Both the position numbers and the translations under genes were made by a program. Under the pieces are notes generated by a model that ran no database searches, was not told the origin of the DNA, and was given only the letters and a program-made list of their open reading frames with translations. A stretch of DNA of 64,000 nt, from assembly GCF_900168165.1 (NCBI RefSeq), contig NZ_FUYV01000004.1, positions 229,215 to 293,214 of the forward strand, written 5' to 3'. This stretch comes from Alkalitalea saponilacus (GTDB lineage: Bacteria; Bacteroidota; Bacteroidia; Bacteroidales; Marinilabiliaceae). This document shows, piece by piece, positions 39,796 through 48,737 of this stretch (the stretch's first letter is position 1; every line of letters begins with the position of its first letter).

Positions 39796-40557
39796 TTAAA
39801 CATTAAACACCAATCCATCATAGGCTAATTCCACTCCGGCAGGCAAGGTTTTGTTTACTTCATCGTGCAAACCCAATTGGTGACTGATGTGTGTGATAAA
39901 AGCCCCTTGTGGTTTAATCCGGGCAATTACTTCCAAAGCTTGTTGAAGGGTAAAATGAGAGATGTGGGGTTCATGTCTTAGTCCGTCTATCACCAGAATT
40001 TTGGTGCCAAAAAGTTTTTCATATTCCGCTTCGGGAATATGATTGGCATCGGTAACATATGAGAAATCGCCTATTCTGAAAGCCAAAACCGGCAAGCGGT
40101 GATGCATCACGCGAATTGGAATCACCGGAACTGATTCAACAATAAACGGCTTTTCGTCAATGCTATTAAGCACAATTTCCGGCAGTCCCGGATATTTTGA
40201 TTCGGAAAATGCGTATGCAAACTCCTATTTAATACTTTCAATGACTGGTGGTTCGGCATACACATTGGCATGTGTATTATTAATCCAGTTAAAGGCACGC
40301 ACATCGTCCAATCCGGCAGTGTGGTCTTTGTGAGCGTGTGTTATTAGAATGGCATCAAGATGGGGTATTTGGCAACTGAGCATTTGTTGGCGAAAATCGG
40401 GGCCTGCATCGATGACAATATTTTTATCATTGGTTTGAATCAGAACCGAAGAACGCAATCGCTTATCTTTGGGATTGCTGGAGCGACACACTTTACATTT
40501 GCAGGCTATCATGGGTACCCCAAGGGAAGTTCCAGAACCAAGAATGGTGATGGTCAT
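39796..40557 (-). pseudogene. PhnP-like MBL-fold phosphodiesterase interrupted by an in-frame TAG
   Basis: The two adjacent open frames (40557-40225 and 40173-39796) are in the same reading frame and both match one PhnP-like metallo-beta-lactamase-fold protein of about 253 residues. The first part has LGSGTSLGVP, CKCKVC (zinc site), VIDAGPDFRQQML and ITHAHKDHTAGLDDVRAF (HxHxDH). The second has IPIRVMHHRLPVLAFRIGDFSYVTDANHIPE and THISHQLGLHDE. They are separated only by a TAG at 40227-40225, in PVIESIK-stop-EFAYAFSESKYPGLPE. Homologues have a charged residue at this position, so a single AAG-to-TAG change would explain it. It could be a real loss, an amber read through, or a sequencing error. 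PhnP-type enzymes hydrolyse cyclic ribose phosphates. Confidence 0.85.
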
Positions 40558-40602
40558 TGATATGATTATTTACTTCTGTTAATTCGAATTTTAAATTATT
40601 TA

Positions 40603-40632
40603 ACTCTGCGTCATTGCGTCTCTGCGTTAATT
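40603..40632 (-). repeat. Octamer-array repeat, copy 1 (mtaB-phnP gap)
   Basis: On the transcribed minus strand the 30 bases read as ACGCAGAG-ACGCAATG-ACGCAGAG, three tandem octamers. The same 30 bases occur exactly at 45847-45876. Confidence 0.75.
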
Positions 40633-40646
40633 CTTTTTTTATTACA

Positions 40647-41894
40647 CTATTCAAAATCCTTCACCCTTGCCTTCACAACTTCAAAACGATTTCGTTTTTT
40701 GTTATCTGAGGCAAATTCCATCGGTACAAAATAATCATTATACCCCGAAGCCACACCATCTTTCCATTTCTCAACCAGAATGCGTTGCTCTGTATTATCA
40801 AAAGGCGCCCGATAAGCGGCAGTCAACTCCTCTGCCAACTCGTGCATTCGTTTACTGCGTTCTGTTTTAACCTTATCGGGAATGTGATTTGGCATGCGTT
40901 CTGCTCTGGTACCTTGTCGCACAGAATATTTAAAGATGTGCATGTGTCCGAAACCCACTTCACGTGCAATGCTCATGGTCTCTTCAAACTCCTCCTCTGT
41001 TTCACCCGGAAAGCCGACGATAATGTCGGTTGTGAAATTAGATGCCGGGTCAACTTTCCGAACCCTCTCTACAATATTTAAATAATCCTTTACAGTATAC
41101 ATCCTGCGCATTTGAAGCAAAATTCGCTCAGAACCACTTTGTAAGCAAAGATGCAGGTGTGGCGCCAATTTTGGGTGACCTATTAAAGTAAAAAAATGGT
41201 CATCGAAACGGTCCGGTTCGATGGAACTGATGCGTACCCTAAAATCACCTTCAAGATTCAGAATTTTATCTACCAAACCCGAAAACTTCACCCCTTCGTA
41301 TTCATAACGGCTGATATTTACACCGGTAAGCACAATCTCTTTCGCTCCTTTTGCCACAACATCGCGTACATTTTCTAATACCTGTTCAACAGGACGGCTG
41401 ATGGCTCTTCCGCGGACAAATGGAATGATGCAAAATGTACAGAAATTATCGCAGCCATCCTGAATTTTAATCAAACTGCGGGTATGAAACATTTCAGTGA
41501 ACGACTGGTAACTGAATAGGTCATAATCCTCACCGGATAGTTCGGCATTCCCGGTTTTTACCAACGAGTCAACGCTATGAAAAATTCCACTTTTCCCTTT
41601 GTTGTTGATGACGGTTGCTTGTGGAAATTTCTTTTGAAGCTGATTGGCATGGCTCTCAGCCATGCAGCCTGTTATCACCATTTTTGCATCAGGGTTGATG
41701 CGTCCGGCATGACTGATAACGTATCTTGATTTCTGGTTGCTCTGGTTGGTAACCGTGCAAGTGTTTACCACCACCACATCGGCTCCCTCTTCCTTTTCTG
41801 ACACCTCGTAACCATTACCTTTAAACTGTGCCGCAAGGGCATCAGTTTCATACTGGTTTAATCTGCAACCTAATGTTTTAAATGCAACCTTCAT
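40647..41894 (-). CDS. mtaB: tRNA t6A37 C2-methylthiotransferase MtaB
   Basis: The radical-SAM enzyme adds a methylthio group to t6A at position 37 of ANN-decoding tRNAs (ms2t6A). The ATG at 41894 (MKVAFKTLGCRLNQYETDAL) matches the family start; 16 extra upstream codons (from a GTG at 41942) come from a repeat and are excluded. The 415-residue protein has the UPF0004 domain with VVVNTCTVTNQSNQKSRYVI, the radical-SAM cluster motif CDNFCTFCIIPFVRGRAIS, GVNISRYEYEG, HLHLCLQSGSERILLQMRRMYT and IVGFPGETEEEFEETM, then the TRAM domain at the end. Downstream of miaB in the same direction, with a repeat in the gap. Confidence 0.96.
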   Translation of the reverse strand: MKVAFKTLGCRLNQYETDALAAQFKGNGYEVSEKEEGADVVVVNTCTVTNQSNQKSRYVISHAGRINPDAKMVITGCMAESHANQLQKKFPQATVINNKGKSGIFHSVDSLVKTGNAELSGEDYDLFSYQSFTEMFHTRSLIKIQDGCDNFCTFCIIPFVRGRAISRPVEQVLENVRDVVAKGAKEIVLTGVNISRYEYEGVKFSGLVDKILNLEGDFRVRISSIEPDRFDDHFFTLIGHPKLAPHLHLCLQSGSERILLQMRRMYTVKDYLNIVERVRKVDPASNFTTDIIVGFPGETEEEFEETMSIAREVGFGHMHIFKYSVRQGTRAERMPNHIPDKVKTERSKRMHELAEELTAAYRAPFDNTEQRILVEKWKDGVASGYNDYFVPMEFASDNKKRNRFEVVKARVKDFE

Positions 41895-41904
41895 ATTATT
41901 GTTT

Positions 41905-41957
41905 AAACGCAGAGACGCAAGATATAAAATTCTTTGCGCCACTGCGTCTTTGCGTTT
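41905..41957 (-). repeat. Octamer-array repeat, copy 2 (miaB-mtaB gap)
   Basis: The minus strand reads ACGCAAAG-ACGCAGTG-GCGCAAAG, then an AT-rich spacer and a complementary arm (TTGCGTCTCTGCG). The arms can fold into a hairpin. The copy fills nearly the whole gap between the miaB stop (41960) and the mtaB ATG (41894). Confidence 0.75.
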
Positions 41958-41959
41958 AT

Positions 41960-43375
41960 TTATATTTCAACCTCTGCCTTTACCAGTTGCCCTTCGGCAC
42001 TAAACGGCCTCACCGATTCAATTTTAACATCAACAAACGAGCCAATGAGCGAATCGTCGTCCGATGCAAAACGGACTGTGATTTTTCCTTCAGTATGTCC
42101 GCTCAAAAAGTCATCTTTTCTATCTTTTCCACGAACAAGAACCCTCACGGTCTCTCCCTCTAATTTTTGGGTGTGTTCAATGGCTACCGCTTCCAAATCG
42201 GAAGTTAAAATGGCATAACGCCGTTTTTTTTCCGCATGCGGGACATCATCCTGCCATGCATAAGCTGCTGCGCCGGGACGTGGCGAATACATGGCGATAT
42301 ACGCCATGTTATATTTGAATTCTCTAACTGCCGCTCGCGTGTTTTCGAACTGCTCTTCTGTTTCACCGGTAAAACCGACAATGATATCGGTAAACAACGT
42401 GGCGGAAGGAATCAATTCATGAATCCAGCCCACCACTTCGCGGTAACGCTCCATGCTGTGTTTACGGTTCATACGAATGAGCACTTTATCGTCGCCGGAT
42501 TGAACCGGCAAATGAATCTGCTTGCCCAGCGAGTGATGGCGGGCAATGGCCTCAATCACATCGCGCGACATATCGCGCGGATGGGGTGAAGTGAAATATA
42601 TCCAGACTTCATTGCCGGAATCGTCGGCCATTCTGCCTAATTCATCCAACAATTGAGCAAAAGATAACTCCTCCCCTTTTTTATCCAGGCCATAAGAGTT
42701 CACATTTTGCCCCAACAGGGTAATACTTTTATACCCCTTTTCAATCAAATTGCGTGTTTCTTCGATGATATCGGCTGAAGGACGACTCACTTCACGTCCA
42801 CGCGTGTATGGAACGGCACAAAACGTGCAGAACTTGTTGCACCCGTTCTGAATGGGAATAAAAGCCTCAAAACTGCTGTTATAAACAGGTTCAACTTCCC
42901 ATGTTTGAGGAGCTGCAGCCACTTTAGATGCAGGCTTTAAACCGGAAAAACCCAATTTTTCGGCGGTTGAAGCGGGTGTAGCAGCTTTAATGAGTTCATC
43001 ATCGTTAATTCGGCCAAAATTGGAAACAGGCGTTGTTACTCCATATTGACTGAGCATGGCAGGAAAAGTGGCCAACTCTTTCATATCAAAAACCAAATCA
43101 AAAAGCTTCAGGAATTTTTCATGGTCATCCGGTAATATACATCCCGACACAAAGGTGATTAAATTCCTTTTGTTCTTCCATTTGTTCCACTTGGCAATTT
43201 TGGAATAGACCTTATCAATGGCCTTTTGCCTCACCGAACAGGCAATGATGCCAATCACATTGGCATCTTCTTCCTTTTCCGTTGCTTCATACCCCATCTT
43301 TGCCATCACTGCCTGAACACGCTCCGCATCGGCCTGATTCATCTGGCATCCCAATATTACTAAATGATACTTCAT
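41960..43375 (-). CDS. miaB: tRNA i6A37 C2-methylthiotransferase MiaB
   Basis: The radical-SAM enzyme methylthiolates N6-isopentenyladenosine-37 in tRNAs reading UNN codons. The ATG at 43375 (MKYHLVILGCQMNQADAERV) is the family start; the upstream TTG-initiated extension lies in a repeat and is excluded. Landmarks: ILGCQMNQADAERV, IIACSVRQKAIDKVYSKI, LITFVSGCI, the cluster motif CNKFCTFCAVPYTRGREVSRP, LLGQNVNSYG, QIHLPVQSGDDKVLIRMNRKHS and IVGFTGETEEQFENT, then a TRAM domain (about 400-471). Family members usually have MNxxDxE near the start; this protein has MNQADAERV. It precedes mtaB, separated by a repeat. Confidence 0.93.
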   Translation of the reverse strand: MKYHLVILGCQMNQADAERVQAVMAKMGYEATEKEEDANVIGIIACSVRQKAIDKVYSKIAKWNKWKNKRNLITFVSGCILPDDHEKFLKLFDLVFDMKELATFPAMLSQYGVTTPVSNFGRINDDELIKAATPASTAEKLGFSGLKPASKVAAAPQTWEVEPVYNSSFEAFIPIQNGCNKFCTFCAVPYTRGREVSRPSADIIEETRNLIEKGYKSITLLGQNVNSYGLDKKGEELSFAQLLDELGRMADDSGNEVWIYFTSPHPRDMSRDVIEAIARHHSLGKQIHLPVQSGDDKVLIRMNRKHSMERYREVVGWIHELIPSATLFTDIIVGFTGETEEQFENTRAAVREFKYNMAYIAMYSPRPGAAAYAWQDDVPHAEKKRRYAILTSDLEAVAIEHTQKLEGETVRVLVRGKDRKDDFLSGHTEGKITVRFASDDDSLIGSFVDVKIESVRPFSAEGQLVKAEVEI

Positions 43376-43387
43376 ATAAATTATATT

Positions 43388-43453
43388 AACGCAGAGACGC
43401 AAAAACGCTGAGTTTTTTTAGTTTTTCTTTGCGACTTAGCGCCTTTGCGTTTA
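43388..43453 (-). repeat. Octamer-array repeat, copy 3 (FNR-miaB gap)
   Basis: The minus strand begins ACGCAAAG-GCGCTAAG-TCGCAAAG, then an AT-rich spacer and an arm holding TTGCGTCTCTGCG. The copy fills the gap between the FNR stop (43459) and the miaB ATG (43375). Confidence 0.7.
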
Positions 43454-43458
43454 AAAAA

Positions 43459-44118
43459 TCAAAAATAAACTTCTGTAAATATATCCGATGACTTTACCCC
43501 TTGTTTTTCAAGGATATCATAAACATCGTAAATCATATCACAATTTCCGCAAAGATAACACAAAGTATCGGAATTAACAGGATTTTGTTCCAGCCAACCG
43601 GTTACCCGGCCATGGAAATCGCCTCCTTCATCCTGCGATGTGCAAGCCGCGTAGCGACTTGGTTTATAGGCCTCTTTTTCGTAGGCTTCCTCGGCAAATT
43701 TGATGCCATGAATCAACCTGTAATCGAGTCCGGGATAGGATTTTACGAAACTATGAAAAGGTGATATTCCTGTCCCGCTGGCAACAAAAAGAAATGTTTT
43801 TTTCTGCTTAACAGCTTCCTCTATGGTGAAATAGCCCACTGCATCGTTAATAACCACCGAATCGCCTGCTACCAGTTTTTTTAAAGCCGGGGTTACCAGA
43901 CCGTTTTCCACTTCTCTCACCAATATTTCCAAATAATCATCCGAAGGTGCATTATATATTGAATACTCCCTTGTGTGGATGCCATTGGGCGGTCCAACCT
44001 GAATGTGTTGTCCGGGAAGAAACTCCAACCCGTTTCGCTCCATTCGTAACACAAATGTCGAGTCGGTTAAATCTCTTTTGTCTGTGATTTTATGTAAGTT
44101 AAAACTTCTTTTTTGCAT
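43459..44118 (-). CDS. Ferredoxin/flavodoxin-NADP+ reductase-like FAD protein
   Basis: The 219-residue protein has the two-domain FNR fold. The FAD domain shows LEFLPGQHIQVGPP and the RxYS motif in THTREYSIYNAPSDDYLEILVREVENGLVTPAL. The NAD(P) domain has FLFVASGTGISPFHSFVKS (GTGxxP) and TLCYLCGNCDMIYDVYDIL, ending in FTEVYF with the terminal aromatic residue typical of the family. It moves electrons between NAD(P)H and an iron-sulfur or flavin partner in the cytosol. It heads the leftward train FNR-miaB-mtaB-phnP. Radical-SAM methylthiotransferases need low-potential electrons, so a supply role is possible but unproven. Confidence 0.88.
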   Translation of the reverse strand: MQKRSFNLHKITDKRDLTDSTFVLRMERNGLEFLPGQHIQVGPPNGIHTREYSIYNAPSDDYLEILVREVENGLVTPALKKLVAGDSVVINDAVGYFTIEEAVKQKKTFLFVASGTGISPFHSFVKSYPGLDYRLIHGIKFAEEAYEKEAYKPSRYAACTSQDEGGDFHGRVTGWLEQNPVNSDTLCYLCGNCDMIYDVYDILEKQGVKSSDIFTEVYF

Positions 44119-44246
44119 GCTATGTTATTTTAGACTGCAAAAATGCGAAAATATGTACTGAGTTCAAATCTTTAAGAGATATTTATGTCTTTATATCTGA
44201 TTGAATTAAACAATTAGATCATTAGTCCGCATTCATTCGGGAAAGA

Positions 44247-44764
44247 TAATTACGGCTCTAGTTTATAATAGCGTTTTTATTTTCAGAAGGTGTGACAAGG
44301 GCAACCTTATGGGACAGGTATTAACACCCCGGTCTAAACTATAAGAACAAGGAATTAATCTGCCCTTCACAGGGCGAATATGAAATACATCGCATCAGCC
44401 CAAGGCGTTGCCTTGGGCTGAATTAATTTAGGCTTTCAGCCTGTTGGAAGACATAATCTCTGTACGCAGTATTGTTTTAGGTTGTATTAAATAAGGCTTT
44501 CAGCATTGGAAATACTTTTGGCATTGATGTAGCGCACAGATAAAGTATCTTGCTTATTGCAACGCCACGTAGTGGCAGATTATTTCAACCCAACGGCAAC
44601 GCCTTGGGAGTAAGCGTAATGAGAATTTGCGTCCTGAAAGGACAGATTAATTTATAAAAATAATATTATAGTTTTGAAAGGAGGAAAGAGGAACTCAAGA
44701 ATACGACCCAAATCAATTGGCTTTATGAAAATAACATTGCAAATTTAAACTAGAGCCATAATTA
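44247..44764. mobile_element. MITE-like non-coding element with 19-bp terminal inverted repeats
   Basis: TAATTACGGCTCTAGTTTA at 44247-44265 is repeated in reverse complement with one mismatch at 44746-44764, giving an element of about 518 bp. The outer TAATTA on each side may instead be a 6-base target duplication around shorter 13-bp ends. The interior has no gene. It holds hairpins (TCAGCCCAAGGC-GTT-GCCTTGGGCTGA at 44395-44421; GCCCTTCACAGGGC near 44372) and a short direct repeat (GGCTTTCAGC at about 44431 and 44493). No transposase is present. Confidence 0.6.
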
Positions 44765-45025
44765 CATCTAAATCATTGTTGTCAGGCAAATTAAACATAA
44801 CGAACCAACTGTAACAAGAGATCCCTCACTCCGCTACGCTACGTTTGGGATGACAGGTGTTTACGTTAGCGGACAACAAACAATACATCTAAATTCCTAT
44901 CTATTCTTTGCATTTTAGTGGGCAACAAAAAAATATTAGTAAAAACCACGAATTTCAAAGGGAAAGTAAATAATTAGTTGTAAAATACTTTATGTTCTAT
45001 GTGTCTTAATGGGCAACAAAATTTC
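44765..45025. other. Intergenic region with repeat fragments
   Basis: This stretch holds ACTCCGCTACGCT (44828-44840), shared with 47650-47662, and two partial copies of a GGGCAACAAAA motif (about 44921 and 45011). No open frame of interest was seen. Confidence 0.4.
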
Positions 45026-45033
45026 TATCTTTG
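45026..45033 (+). promoter_or_regulatory. Putative -7 box (TATCTTTG) of the RsmI-like gene
   Basis: TATCTTTG fits TAnnTTTG and ends 18 bases before the ATG at 45052, so the leader would be very short. Confidence 0.5.
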
Positions 45034-45051
45034 TCAACTAAATTAAAAACT

Positions 45052-45756
45052 ATGCCCGGAAAACTATATCTCATTCCCAATACCCTCGGAACAAAAGAGT
45101 CTACGCACGTTATTCCTGCTGATGTAGCAAGCATTGCGGTATCGCTGCGCCATTTTATTGTAGAGGATTTACGTACTGCACGTCGTTTTTTAAGAGCATT
45201 GGACAGAGAGATGGATATTGATGGGTCTCAGTTTTATATGTTGAATAAGCGTACTACGCCGGCACAATTCGCCGAATATCTGAAACCCTTAAAAGCCGGC
45301 CAAAATGTGGGCATCATATCAGAAGCCGGTTGTCCGGGAGTTGCCGACCCGGGCGCAGAGGTGGTAAAACTGGCTCACCAGGCAGGGATAGAAGTAGTTC
45401 CAATGGTGGGACCTTCCTCTATTTTATTGGCTTTAATGGCCTCAGGAATGAATGGACAAAACTTCGCATTTGTTGGTTATATTCCCATCAAAAAAGATGA
45501 ACGCATAAAAACCATTCGCCAATTGGAGAATCGCTCACGCAACGAACATCAGTCGCAAATTTTTATCGAAACCCCTTTTAGAAACAACCACCTGGCTCAG
45601 GACATTGTAAGTAACTGCAATCCCCAAACACGCCTTTGCATTGCATATAACCTGACCATGCCCGACGAGTTTGTGGTTACAAAAACCATTGGACAATGGA
45701 AAGGAAAACTGCCTGAATTGCACAAAAAACCTGCAATATTTATATTGCAGGGGTAG
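45052..45756 (+). CDS. RsmI-like tetrapyrrole-methylase-fold SAM methyltransferase
   Basis: The 234-residue protein starts MPGKLYLIPNTLG (RsmI-like LxLIPTPIG). It shows the tetrapyrrole-methylase fold with GQNVGIISEAGCPGVADPGAEVVKLA, VVPMVGPSSILLALMASGMNGQNFAFVGYIP and IFIETPFRNNHL. RsmI methylates the 2'-OH of C1402 in 16S rRNA. Bacteroidota carry a second, more divergent group of such proteins, to which this one may belong, so I do not give the symbol. The ATG at 45052 is supported by the promoter box 18 bases upstream; the TTG at 45031 is inside that box. Confidence 0.82.
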   Translation: MPGKLYLIPNTLGTKESTHVIPADVASIAVSLRHFIVEDLRTARRFLRALDREMDIDGSQFYMLNKRTTPAQFAEYLKPLKAGQNVGIISEAGCPGVADPGAEVVKLAHQAGIEVVPMVGPSSILLALMASGMNGQNFAFVGYIPIKKDERIKTIRQLENRSRNEHQSQIFIETPFRNNHLAQDIVSNCNPQTRLCIAYNLTMPDEFVVTKTIGQWKGKLPELHKKPAIFILQG

Positions 45757-45846
45757 ATTAATTCAAATGCACATACGCAAAAACGAAAAGCTTTTCTTAT
45801 ATTCTCTAATTTAAGCGTTTCTGTATATGGAAAATTGTCGCGTTAT

Positions 45847-45876
45847 ACTCTGCGTCATTGCGTCTCTGCGTTAATT
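45847..45876 (-). repeat. Octamer-array repeat, copy 4 (after the Nudix gene)
   Basis: Exact 30-base copy of 40603-40632. It touches the Nudix stop codon on the minus strand. Confidence 0.75.
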
Positions 45877-46439
45877 TATATGATGATTTTATTTCTATAT
45901 CGCCCAAACTCATGTTCAAAATTTGGAGTAAAAACACCTTTCCCCAAATTCTCTTCAATTTCATTAATTTGCCAAACTTTTCCGCCATCTAATTCTTGCG
46001 CGTTGGGTTGGATTTCTCCATCATGTTTTAAAACAAACACATAAACCAGTTCTCGTTCCAAATTGCTTTCCCAAACGTATTTTCCAATGGGAACAGCACC
46101 TTTAGGATTAATGCCTATCTCCTCCTCAGACTCCCGTTGCAGGGATAATTCAACCGATTCACCATAAGAGATGTGGCCACCAACAGCTGTATCCCACTTT
46201 CCCGGCTGAACCAATTTGTGGAGAGGGCGTTTTTGTAGCCAAACGCCTCCGTTTTTAACCACTTGTAAATGCACAACAGGATGCAATGGCTTATCTGTGC
46301 CGCTGTGGACCTCGGAACGTAAAGCCATGCCAATCACTCTCCCTTGTGAATCGACAAGCGGCAGTTTTTCTTCATTTTCTGTATGATGATGAATGTTACT
46401 CACTGGGTGTAATTTGTAATCATGTAGATAATTAAACAA
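45876..46439 (-). CDS. Nudix hydrolase (IPP-isomerase-like group)
   Basis: The frame gives up to 187 residues. It has the Nudix box GGHISYGESVELSLQRESEEEIG (G-x5-E-x7-RE-x-EE-x-G), after LPLVDSQGRVIGMALRSEVHSG and LHPVVHLQVV, the layout of the IPP-isomerase/YfcD-like group. These hydrolyse nucleoside-diphosphate-linked substrates using Mg; the substrate is not known. The start is uncertain. The frame opens with TTG at 46439, but the first 12 codons overlap the purC terminator, and a GTG at 46403 (VSNIHHHTENEEKL) is a plausible alternative. It follows purC in the same direction. Confidence 0.82.
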   Translation of the reverse strand: MFNYLHDYKLHPVSNIHHHTENEEKLPLVDSQGRVIGMALRSEVHSGTDKPLHPVVHLQVVKNGGVWLQKRPLHKLVQPGKWDTAVGGHISYGESVELSLQRESEEEIGINPKGAVPIGKYVWESNLERELVYVFVLKHDGEIQPNAQELDGGKVWQINEIEENLGKGVFTPNFEHEFGRYRNKIII

Positions 46440-46465
46440 ATGGCCACAATTGAATTAGTGGCCAT
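46440..46465 (-). terminator. Probable terminator after purC
   Basis: An 8-bp stem, ATGGCCAC with GTGGCCAT (46440-46447 and 46458-46465), followed on the minus strand by TTTGTTTAATT. It lies 31 bases beyond the purC stop. Confidence 0.65.
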
Positions 46466-46495
46466 GTTAATATTCAATGTATAATCAAACATCTC

Positions 46496-47449
46496 TTATT
46501 TATGAAGTGCCTGCAAACAGGCATTCACATTTTTCTCAATTCGGGCTTCAACATCGACTGCGTTTGCCTTTTCAAATTTATCCCCTGTAATTTTCTCAAA
46601 AAGTTCGATGTAACGTTCAGAAACACTTTTAATGAAAGAATCATCCATTTCGGGAACAATCTGACCTTCTTTCCCCTGAAAACCATTTTCAATTAACCAT
46701 TGACGTACGAACTCTTTGGATAACTGGCGTTGCTGTTCTCCTTTCTGCAATCGCTCCTGGTAACCTTCCTTGTAGAAATAGCGGGAAGAATCAGGCGTGT
46801 GAATTTCATCAATCAGATAAATTTCACCATCTTTCTTTCCAAATTCATATTTTGTATCCACCAGAATTAACCCCATTTTGTCGGCCATTTTAGTGCCACG
46901 GGCAAAAAGTTCACGGGTGTATTTTTCGAGTTGAATATAATCCTGTTCCGACACAATGCCTTTTCGTAAAATATCCTCCCGTGATATGTCTTCATCGTGT
47001 CCATGCGATGCTTTGGTAGTGGGAGTAATAATAGGTTCACTGAATCTTTGATTCTCAACCATGCCATCGGGTAATGGCACACCGCACAACACGCGTTTAC
47101 CCGCTTTATACTCTCTCCATGCATGGCCCGTAAGATATCCCCTAATAACCATCTCTACTTTAAATGGTTCACACATGAGGCCAATGGTAACCATCGGGTC
47201 AGGGATGGCTACTTTCCAGTTTGGAACAATATCTTCTGTTGCATCAAGAAATTTTGATGCAATTTGATTTAACACCTGTCCTTTGAAAGGAATTCCTTTT
47301 GGCAGAACCACATCAAAGGCAGAAATTCTATCCGAAACAATCATCACAAGATAATCGTCATTGATGTTATAAACATCCCGAACCTTGCCAATATAGAGAT
47401 GGTTTTGTCCGGGAAATTTGAAATTGGTTTTTACAATCGCGCTTTCCAT
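46496..47449 (-). CDS. purC: SAICAR synthetase PurC
   Basis: The 317-residue enzyme joins aspartate to CAIR with ATP in purine synthesis. Landmarks: [128 protein letters not shown]. The length is that of the longer Bacteroidota type (about 310-320). No other pur gene is adjacent. Confidence 0.97.
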   Translation of the reverse strand: MESAIVKTNFKFPGQNHLYIGKVRDVYNINDDYLVMIVSDRISAFDVVLPKGIPFKGQVLNQIASKFLDATEDIVPNWKVAIPDPMVTIGLMCEPFKVEMVIRGYLTGHAWREYKAGKRVLCGVPLPDGMVENQRFSEPIITPTTKASHGHDEDISREDILRKGIVSEQDYIQLEKYTRELFARGTKMADKMGLILVDTKYEFGKKDGEIYLIDEIHTPDSSRYFYKEGYQERLQKGEQQRQLSKEFVRQWLIENGFQGKEGQIVPEMDDSFIKSVSERYIELFEKITGDKFEKANAVDVEARIEKNVNACLQALHK

Positions 47450-47688
47450 TGATTGTATATTATTTTAGTTAATGATAATTGAAAGAAATATGGCCTTTAT
47501 GTCTCCTTAAGATATAAATACCACAAAAAAAATATTATTTACAAGACAAATCTATAACCTAAAAAGGCAAATATGAAATCAACTCCAATTGCTCCTACCC
47601 TGTAAACAGTTCCACGGCATTAAACCTAAAACCTTTCCCGCCATGCGGGACTCCGCTACGCTCCGAAACCTAAAACTTCAAACCTTAC
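47450..47688. repeat. Intergenic gap with a hairpin-forming dispersed repeat
   Basis: CCCGC-CAT-GCGGG at 47637-47649 forms a small hairpin and is followed by ACTCCGCTACGCT (47650-47662). Related copies are at 60332-60344 (CCCGCCATGTGGG) and 44828-44840. Two CCTAAAAC motifs flank it. No gene is seen. Confidence 0.45.
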
Positions 47689-48624
47689 TCACTCCTTCTC
47701 ATACGCTTCTACTATGTCCTGAACCAATCGGTGACGAACAATGTCCTTCACGGTAAATTTAATTCGTTCAATTCCTTTAATCCCTTTTAAAATGCGCATG
47801 GCCTGCACCAGACCTGATGTTTGTGGATTTGGTAAATCAATCTGCGTCACATCTCCGGTTACCACAAATTTGGCATGGTCACCCATCCGGGTTAAAAACA
47901 TTTTCAGCTGATTGGTGGTGGTATTCTGTGCTTCATCCAGAATGACAAAGGCATTATTGAGTGTACGACCGCGCATATATGCCAAAGGGGCAATCTGAAT
48001 GGTTCCGTTCTCCATGAACTCCTTAAGTTTTATCGGTGGAATCATATCCATCAAGGCATCGTATAATGGTTGAAGGTAAGGGTCGATTTTCTCCTTTAAA
48101 TCTCCGGGAAGGAATCCCAATTTTTCACCTGCTTCAACAGCCGGCCGGCTCAAAATAATACGTTTTACAACACGTCTTTTTAGCGCTCTCACTGCTAAAG
48201 CAATGGCAGTGTATGTTTTTCCGCTTCCGGCAGGCCCCACGGCAAATAATAAATCGTTGGTATCGTATGCTTTCAGCATACGGCGCTGATTCTCCGTACG
48301 CGCTTTAATGGGTTTGCCATTTACTCCATATAAGATAGTGTCGCTGTCTTCCTTGCCTCCTCCATAGTAAGAAGCTCCCATCAATATTTCAATTACCGAA
48401 GACTCCTTAAGCACATTATATTGATGGTAATGCTCTATTAACAGATTGATTTTTTCCTCAAAATCGGCAATTTCCGCTGCATCACCAATGGCTTTTAGCC
48501 AGTTGCCGCGAGCTACAATTTTTAGTTTAGGAAAATGAGCTTTGATAATGTCCAGGTTGGCATTTTTAACACCCAGAAATTCCATTAAATCAATGGATTC
48601 AAGATAAATGAGTTTTTCTATCAT
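47689..48624 (-). CDS. PhoH-like ATPase
   Basis: The 311-residue protein has an N-terminal region (about 1-110) and a PhoH ATPase domain: LLFAVGPAGSGKTYTAIALAVRAL (Walker A), RIILSRPAVEAGEKLGFLPGDLKEKIDPYLQPLYDAL, MRGRTLNNAFVILDEAQNTTTNQLKMFLTRMG (Walker B) and KFVVTGDVTQIDLP. PhoH proteins are cytosolic ATPases with roles in RNA metabolism and the response to phosphate limitation; partners such as YbeY are not adjacent here. It diverges from the C_GCAxxG_C_C gene, with about 130 bases between the start codons. Confidence 0.95.
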   Translation of the reverse strand: MIEKLIYLESIDLMEFLGVKNANLDIIKAHFPKLKIVARGNWLKAIGDAAEIADFEEKINLLIEHYHQYNVLKESSVIEILMGASYYGGGKEDSDTILYGVNGKPIKARTENQRRMLKAYDTNDLLFAVGPAGSGKTYTAIALAVRALKRRVVKRIILSRPAVEAGEKLGFLPGDLKEKIDPYLQPLYDALMDMIPPIKLKEFMENGTIQIAPLAYMRGRTLNNAFVILDEAQNTTTNQLKMFLTRMGDHAKFVVTGDVTQIDLPNPQTSGLVQAMRILKGIKGIERIKFTVKDIVRHRLVQDIVEAYEKE

Positions 48625-48712
48625 ATATAAGTTTGGAAATCTCTGTTTTTATCGATTACAAATTAACAACAATTTTTGCATATGGGAAGTAGATATGTTG
48701 GTTTTTGAACTT

Positions 48713-48737
48713 AAATTTGAAACATAGTTTCAAATTT
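48713..48737. promoter_or_regulatory. Candidate operator: perfect 11-bp inverted repeat over the -33 box
   Basis: AAATTTGAAAC (48713-48723) and its complement GTTTCAAATTT (48727-48737) flank ATA. The left arm contains the -33 TTTG, so a dimeric repressor bound here would block RNA polymerase. No regulator gene is adjacent. Confidence 0.5.
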
